DNA of 64,000 bases. Origin: Camellia lanceoleosa. Its lineage: Eukaryota > Streptophyta > Magnoliopsida > Ericales > Theaceae. Numbering within the stretch: position 1 is the stretch's first letter; the number at the start of each line of letters is the position of its first letter. The notes under the pieces are model-generated. The model was not told where the DNA came from. It made no database searches and worked only from the letters and a program-made list of their open reading frames with translations. The translations under genes and the position numbers were made by a program. The stretch is from assembly GCA_025200525.1 (NCBI GenBank), contig CM045770.1, positions 81,275,347 through 81,339,346 on the forward strand, read 5' to 3'. This document shows, one piece after another, positions 57,846-64,000 of the stretch.

Positions 57846-58890
57846 GTGCGTGCTTTACTTACATATGTATATATATTTTCAGGTGGTTACACATTGTACG
57901 CGTTTCTGCGTGTGTTTTACTTATATATGTTCATACCTTGCTTGCTTTACACATTGCATGCGTTTCGATGTGTGCTTTACTTATATGTGTTCATACATCT
58001 TCCAGGAGGTTACACATTGCTTGCGTTAGCGCGCATGCTTTACTTACATGTGTTTATTCCTGCTATACACATTGCCTGCGTTAATTGCGCATGCTTTACT
58101 TACATGTGTATATATATTTTCAGGTGGTTACACATTGTATACGTTTCTGCGCGTGCTTTACTTACATGTGTTCATACCTTGTTTGCTTTACACATTGCAT
58201 GCGTTTCCGTGTGTGCTTTACTTATATGTGTTCATGCATCTTCCAGGAGGTTACACATTGCTTGCGTTAGCGCGCATGCTTTACTTACATATGTTCATTC
58301 CTGCTATACACATTGCATGCGTTAATTGCGCATGCTTTACTTACATGTGTATATATATTTTCAGGTGGTTACACATTGTACACGTTTCTGCGTGTACTTT
58401 ACTTACATGTGTTCATACCTTGCTTGCTTTACACATTGCATGAGTTTCCGCGTGTGCTTTACTTATATGTGTTCATGCATCTTCTAGGCGGTTACACATT
58501 GCTTGCGTTAGCGCGCATGCTTTACTTACATGTGTTCATTCCTACTATACACATTGTCTGCATTAATTGCGTATGCTTTACTTACATGTGTATATATATT
58601 TTCAGGTGGTTACACATTGTACACGTTTCTGCGTGTGCTTTACTTACATGTGTTCATACCTTACTTGCTTTACACATTGTATGCGTTGTCGCGTGTACTT
58701 TACTTATATGTGTTCAAGTTCCTTATTATACACATTGTATGCGTTGTCGCGTGTACTTTACTTATATGTGTTCAAGTTCCTTATTTTACACATTGTATGC
58801 GTTGTCGCGTGTACTTTACTTATATGTGTTCAAGTTCCTTATTATACACATTGTATGCGTTGTCGCGTGTGCTTTACTTACATGTGTTGG
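57846..58890. repeat. Higher-order tandem array, 241-bp unit of four ~60-bp monomers
   Basis: Every monomer contains CACATTG(C/T)(A/C/T)TGCGTT...GTACTTTACTTA(C/T)ATGTGT-like sequence. Four types alternate in fixed order; the type starting ACACATTGTA(C/T) begins at 57889, 58130, 58371 and 58612, exactly 241 bp apart each time. From about 58672 to 58890 one monomer type (with GTTGTCGCGTGT and TTCAAGTTCCTTATTA) is repeated four times instead. Open frames across it are repeat artefacts. Confidence 0.93.
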
Positions 58891-58892
58891 AA

Positions 58893-58990
58893 GTTGGAAA
58901 TATATTGTACCTTTTAGCAATGAATATTTAGCCATAACAGCCAGAACTGGAAAAAGTTTTGATGAAGAAATGGGAAATAAATATTTTAGG
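58893..58990 (+). pseudogene. Endogenous caulimovirid coat-protein fragment, plus strand
   Basis: NEYLAITARTGKSFDEEM lies in an ORF on the plus strand and matches, with a few changes, the start of the coat-protein piece on the minus strand at 60763-60838. It is cut at about 58990, where minus-strand protease sequence begins. Confidence 0.75.
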
Positions 58991-60838
58991 AGCGGGAACG
59001 AAATCTACTCCTTTGGTACCACCATGCTTCGCATGCAACTCTAATGAATGGGCAATGGTGCTAAGGGCATATGTTGTGGGTGTATGTACTGTTTGTTTGA
59101 AGAAACTAATGCTATTATGGTTGATAAACATGCCACCTTATAGACTAAGTATGAAATTAAGGTCCAATATGAAAGGATGGTTTTGTGGAGCATTCCCAAT
59201 CCAAACTTAGGTTAAAGGGAACCATTTTATATGTTGAGTTTGAGAGCTTATATGATGAAAACTAATTTGTGCTCTATTAATGCAATGTGTATATGTCTGT
59301 CTAGTGTTATCGGCTATATTGACTAAAGTTGAGGTTGTTAAAGGCGAACTCCACCCTGGTGGAACTATGTGTTGTTTAATGTATGATTTGCTAGCTCCGA
59401 TATCTATCATGGCATTTACAGTAAGAGTTTTTTCTACAAATTTGACTACACAAGAGATCTCAACTAAATTTACCTTAAGTATGACATGGTAATTAAATGG
59501 TAAATATGCGTTGTTAGATTGTGCTTGGGAATATTGACTAAAGGGTTGAGAATCAACTAAGTTGACTAATTCTAAAGAGTGCATATGTTCTTCAACAAGT
59601 TTATCTTTTAAAGGGTATTTAGTATGAAATTGATCTAACTGCTATTTAAGCTATTTATTTTCTGATTCTAAACATTCGATGTCAAAATTAACCTTAGTTT
59701 CTATCTCACGTATTTGTAGTCTAAGTTTTCTTACATGTATCTCTAATTCGCTAATTGTTAGGTGTAAGTCTTTATTTTCTAGACTATGATCTTCTCACAT
59801 CTCTTCTTTATTTTCTAACGTTACCTTGTGTGTCATATTTAATTTTTCTAAACAAATTGTACAATAAGTTATGCTGCGTAATAAATATTGAACTCTCTTA
59901 TTTTTAGCTAGAAACCAATTACAATAATTGCATCTAATGGTATCAAATCCTAGTCCAATCCTAAAGTTATGCTAACATTCAGTATCTGGATTGCATTCCA
60001 TCATCATAAAGAAACTATTATGGGAAGAGGATATTCTTATTTTTTGGTTAAGCTGTCCTAAAAGATTATCTATATTGGTATCGCTTTCTGAATCGCTATC
60101 TGAGCTTAGGGCTTCTATTTGATATTCATAATCATTGACTATGCCATAGAGTTCTAAGTCATCACTGCTTATGCTTACTATATCTTCTTTTAAATTTTCT
60201 ATAATATGTAATCTTCTCATCTGTTTATTAGTATTAGATTTATGTCTTTTTGGACAGTTTTTTACAAAATCATTAGGTTCTCCACATATAAAACAATTGC
60301 ATTTTTTACTACCAAAGCTTCTTAACATATCTTTGTTTTCTTTTATCCTTCTTTTCCTTAGGTAGTCACTTATAATTTATTCTATTAACGGTCCACTTTT
60401 TCTAATGAATTTTTGTTTTCTCCATGATTTCTTATATATTTTTTCTTCTAATACTTTTCTTTTTTATATTTCCTATAGTTTTTGTATTTTTTTCCCATTA
60501 TATTTACCTTCATATTACTGAGGAGTATATATTATGCTGCTATAGAAACCATAGTTTTGTTTTTTCAAATCTTTCAATATTTTGACTTCTATACATTTTT
60601 CTCTAAGCTTGTGAAATGTAAAAACTATTCTAGGTCCAATTCCTAAAACTCCTCTTATATTTACTTCTCCTAAGGTTATTCTTGCCAGTAAGTTTTCATA
60701 ATAAATTAACCATTTATTTTCTATTTCTCTTCCAAATTCTCCTGGTAATTTCTTAAAATATTTATTTCTTATTTCTTTATCAAAATTTTTTCCAGTTCTG
60801 ACTACTATGGCTAAATATTCCTTGCTAACGAGCTCCAT
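58991..60838 (-). pseudogene. Endogenous caulimovirid coat protein, zinc knuckle and aspartic protease
   Basis: Read from 60838 downward. 60515-60838 is the C-terminal coat region (KYFKKLPGEFGREIENKW, RIVFTFHKLREKC). After stops, 59972-60328 has a basic stretch and the coat-type knuckle CFICGEPNDFVKNC, in which the His of CX2CX4HX4C is Asp, then an acidic Ser/Asp tail. 59585-59970 has two CX2C pairs and a coiled coil with stops. 59207-59584 is the protease with AMIDIGASKSYIKQ (family DTGA; Ile for Thr), which continues after a stop to about 58991 (GGMFINHNSISFF). The order coat-knuckle-protease is that of caulimovirid polyproteins. Polymerase does not follow here. Multiple stops show an old relic. 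Confidence 0.87.
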
Positions 60839-62490
60839 TATTCCAATTCTAATTTTTTAATTTTTTAATTTAAAAAAAAAAAAACTTCTCCATATTACCC
60901 CAAAAAAAAAAAAAACTTTCCATACCTACTAGCCTAGTAGTTGCAACAGCCTAACAAAAGATTTGGGCAAGAGAGAAAGTTCACATAAAGTTCCTGCAAT
61001 AGTTTTGAGACAAAATTTTAGAAGAAAAACATTTTAAAGTCAGTGAGTAAATTATTTGTTTTTTAATATAGAGATTATATTTTTAAATTGATTAAGAATG
61101 ATTGTATTCATTAGATTTACATAAAATATTAATTATTAATAATGATTGGATTGTATTTTGTGAGTAAATTATTTATTTTTTAATATAGTGATTATATTTT
61201 TAAATTGATTAAGAATGATTGTATTCATTAAGTTCACATAAAATATTAATTATTGATTATGATTGGATTGTATTTTGTGATTGTGATTAAAACTTTGTTT
61301 ATTTTTCATTATTTTATTTTTAATCTATGTTTTTTGGGGGAAAAAAATTAGATTGTATTCCTTAGGTTCACATAAAGTATGCACTATTGATGATAATGAT
61401 TAGATTATTTTTTGTAATTGATTTTTTTAACTCACTGTATTTTTCAAAAAAAAAAAAATGATTGTGCTTAATTTGTGATTGGGTTTTTAACTCACTATAC
61501 TTTTTGATAAAAAATAAAATAAAAAAAACTATATTTTTTAATTATCAAGTGACTTCATTACTTCTTTTTTTTATGAAGAAAAATGTGATTGTGTGTTTTT
61601 ACACAATATTTTGATCACACAATGATTTTATTTTTTGAAATGATTATGTTTTTTTACACTCCATTTAATGTGTTTTTTTTAATACAATCACACGGTGATT
61701 GTATTTTTAGTCTATGTTTTTTTTTTTTAAAAATAGATTGTATTTATTAGATTCACATAAAATAGTCACTGTATTTTTTAAAAAAAAGGTTGTGCTTTTT
61801 AACTATCAAATTGCATTTATTAGATTCACATAAAGTAATCACTGTATTTTTTTTTTTTTAAAATGTTGTACTTTTTAACTATCAATTAACTTAATTTGTA
61901 TGTTTTTTAAAATTAAAAAAAAATTATTTTTTAATTACCAATTCATTTCATTGTTTTTCAATACGGTGATTGTATTTTTACACTCTGTTTGACTGATGAT
62001 GATTGGATTGTATTTTATGATTGTGATTGGACTTAATTTATTTTTCAATACGGTGATTGTATTTTTAATCTATGTTGTTTGACGACAAAGAAAAATATAT
62101 TGTATTCATTAGGGTCACATTAACTACGCACTATTGATGATGATGATTAGATTATATTTTGTAATTAGATTTTTTAACTCACTATATTTTTTATAAAAAA
62201 AAATGATTGTACTTTTTAACTATTAATTAGCTTAATTTCTGATTGGGTTTTTAACTCATTATGCTTTTTGAAGAAAAAAAATAATTGTATTTTTTAATTA
62301 TCAATTGACTTCATTGTTTTTTTTTAATTAGCTTAATTTGTAATTGTGTTTTTTTACACTCTATTTGATCAAACAAAGATTTTATTTTTTTAAATGATTA
62401 TTTTTTTTAGACTCCATTTAATATTTTTTTTATTAAAAAAAGAGAAGAAGATTGTATTCATGTTTTTTGAATACAATCACACGGTGATTG
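60839..62490. other. AT-rich non-coding region with dispersed short repeats
   Basis: More than 75% A+T by eye, with T and A runs. A 117-bp tandem duplication lies at 61043-61159/61160-61276. Fragments such as TGATTGTATT(C/T)ATTAG(A/G)TTCACAT, CGGTGATTGTATTTTTA and CATTTAAT(G/A)TTTTTTTT recur through 62490. No coding signal. Confidence 0.75.
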
Positions 62491-62888
62491 TGTAACAATC
62501 CAAATTTTTAATTATTTTGTAGAATTTATACTAATATTATTTAATCACAGTTAAGAAAATATATAATTTATTATATATTATTATGTGTAATTTTGTAAAA
62601 TAATATAATTATTAAAAGTTTAGGAGTCAAAGTATAAATAAATAATAATAATAATGGGTGTCGTAGTAAAATAAATAATTTATTTTCTATTGGTATACGA
62701 TAAAGTGTAATTTAATTAAGAATTAATTTATTTATATAATTATATTAAAATATTGGGTTAAAAGGTAATTATCTTAAATATTTATTAAGAATAAATATGA
62801 ATCTATATATATTAATGGCGAATCTGGAGAGAGATACGTGGGTTGATTTGGCTGGACACCTGTTGGCAAGGGATTGAGTTTTCCTCTC

Positions 62889-62896
62889 TATAAATA
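62889..62896 (+). promoter_or_regulatory. TATA box in the 62491 LTR
   Basis: TATAAATA within CTCTATAAATAGGGAGAG, a close match to plant TATA boxes, about 400 bases from the LTR start as expected of a U3 promoter. It is followed by an AAGAAAGAAAG leader. Confidence 0.8.
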
Positions 62897-63374
62897 GGGA
62901 GAGTGGATTAACATGTGAAAGAAGAAAGAAAGGAAAGAAGAAAAGGAAAAGAAAGAAAGAAAGAAAGAAAGAAATAGAGGAAATGAAGGAAAATTAGTGG
63001 AAATCTAAAGGATTTTTGATAGTAGAAAGAAATAGTAAGATATTAAAATTAAGGTGAGTTATATTATATCTTGAGTTACCAAAATATATTTTACTTATGT
63101 TTTGACTTACCATATTTAGTTTATACAAGTTATATTTTATAAACTATTATAAATTATATAAACATTTCAGTTACGTGGTTTTATTTCTGAACCCTATTTG
63201 GTTAAAAGGAAATCCATGAATATATTTGTTTATATTTGAAAGAATATTTGACTATAACCTTATAAATGATTATATTTTGTAAGTACCACCACGGGAGTCC
63301 CACGCCTTGGGGGACTTAAATAACCATTGGCCTCCATTTTACCATTTTGTGGCCCTCTGATCCATTGACCTTTG

Positions 63375-63538
63375 TTCTGTGCGGAGCTAAGTGCTACACT
63401 ATTGTGGGAGCCACCTTTAGAATTTGTACAAGCCACCTCTTGAATTCGTATCTCTATTCTGTGCAGAATTAAGTGCTACACTATTGTGGGAGCCACCTTT
63501 AGAATCCGTACGAGCCACTTCTTGAATCCGTACATTTG
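63375..63538 (+). repeat. 82-bp tandem duplication in the LTR
   Basis: Units 63375-63456 and 63457-63538 share CTACACTATTGTGGGAGCCA and CCTTTAGAAT, with about ten differences. A partial third (TTGTTCTG) follows. Confidence 0.88.
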
Positions 63539-64000
63539 TTCTGACTGTCACTTCAGTGACCTTTGTTCTGTTCTGTTCAGTACCCTGGTTATGGTTATAT
63601 ATTTACATAATTTATGTATTTCAGTTTCTGCTACTTAAATGATTTATTTACCAAACTGAGTTATGTAAATGTTTTAGCCTAATTAACTATCCATGGTTAT
63701 TTCGTGTCCTTTATACTTTTTGTATAATATTTTTCACTCAAGCATGTGCTTATAGTTGTTTACCAATTTTCAGAAAACAATACAATTCAGAAATAACCTT
63801 TGGAAAGTCTTAGATGCGGGGCTGCAGAATAGACACACACAACACTTATATGATATTTTTTCTATGTAAATATTGGCCTTTTTGGTCAATAAATTTTGTA
63901 ATAAAAATAGAAACTTCGATGATTATTTTGGTACCCTCATTTAAATATTTCTTCCGCTAGCATTGATTAATTTGTTTATGAATTGGCCGAAGATAACCTC

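Larger units (their letters stand above)
41030..58892 (+). mobile_element. Element B: non-autonomous Tat/Ogre-like element with antisense PMD gene, no 3' LTR
   Basis: The 5' LTR (41030-45114) belongs to the family of solo LTR A. It is followed by an Arg-type primer site, a Tat-type gag remnant, about 3.6 kb without recognisable pol, an antisense multi-exon PMD gene and long tandem arrays typical of Tat 3' UTRs. Viral sequence begins at about 58893 with no second LTR, so the downstream boundary is inferred and the 3' end seems deleted. The expected CTACC duplication (41025-41029) has no partner. Solo LTR F interrupts at 55140-57615. How far the element really extends is my inference. Confidence 0.65.
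62491..64000 (+). mobile_element. Start of a further LTR (probably Ty3/gypsy), runs off the window
   Basis: It begins TGTAACAATCC directly after GATTG, a TG start like the TGTAACAACTC of solo LTR F, where the base composition changes. It has a promoter-like CTCTATAAATAGGGAGAG, a GAAA-rich leader and an 82-bp tandem duplication. No ORF of note. The other end is outside the window, so it could be a solo LTR or part of a full element. Confidence 0.6.

Noticed and set aside
57846..58890. Regularly spaced repeats resembling a CRISPR array
   Set aside because: The genome is eukaryotic, the units are contiguous related monomers and not short repeats with unique spacers, and there are no cas genes.
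57603..59044. ORFs of 115-243 codons (CFTYMCS / ACFTYMCI repeats)
   Set aside because: Translation artefacts of the 241-bp higher-order array; all three plus frames are open over the same bases.

Overview
This is plant nuclear DNA, most likely from a eudicot. It carries Ty1/copia and Ty3/gypsy LTR retrotransposons of plant-specific lineages (Tat with an archaeal-type second RNase H, and Tekay with a C-terminal chromodomain-like tail), an endogenous plant pararetrovirus (Caulimoviridae), plant mobile domain (PMD) coding sequence and initiator-tRNA-Met primer sites. I find no intact host gene. Almost all of the window is transposable elements and viral relics inserted into one another. Domain names and lineage assignments come from motif recognition, since no search was possible.

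Layout. 1-60: the last bases of a gypsy LTR lying mostly outside the window, inserted in a copia LTR. 61-7256: a decayed Ty1/copia element on the minus strand. 7552-8703 and 38606-40792 are two halves of one endogenous pararetrovirus (reverse transcriptase, then RNase H, then a second ORF with a viroplasmin-like domain). They are split by element D (8704-38600, Tat-lineage gypsy, minus, 535-bp LTRs, target-site copies TTAAT/TTAAC). Inside D sit element C (9995-15858, gag-only gypsy, minus, TSD TTACT, near-identical LTRs) and element E (20540-34127, Tekay-like, plus, TSD AGGTC). Inside E's first LTR is solo LTR A (21126-26362, 5.2 kb, Tat/Ogre-type, minus, TSD TATTG). The nesting is therefore virus > D > E > A, four layers deep.

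41030 to about 58892: element B, a second Tat/Ogre-like element on the plus strand. It has a 4.1-kb 5' LTR of the same family as A, an Arg-type primer site, a gag remnant and no recognisable pol. A multi-exon PMD gene lies on the opposite strand with its own TATA-like box, followed by long tandem-repeat arrays. The first array was hit by solo LTR F (55140-57615, TSD CATGC). The second has a 241-bp higher-order repeat. No 3' LTR is visible. 58893-60838: a second pararetrovirus fragment (coat protein, zinc knuckle, aspartic protease) on the minus strand, with part of the coat region repeated in inverted orientation. 60839-62490: AT-rich non-coding DNA. 62491-64000: the start of another LTR with a clear TATA box.

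How the parts relate. The only intact long protein of recognised function is the 396-codon gag of element C, which has no pol, so it would need enzymes supplied by another element. Element E keeps pol domains but has lost gag and most of RNase H. Both Tat elements carry a gene antisense to gag-pol: a PF04195-type 'putative gypsy type transposon' protein in D and a PMD protein in B. LTR divergence judged by eye makes C the youngest insertion (about 1% between LTRs), E intermediate and D older.
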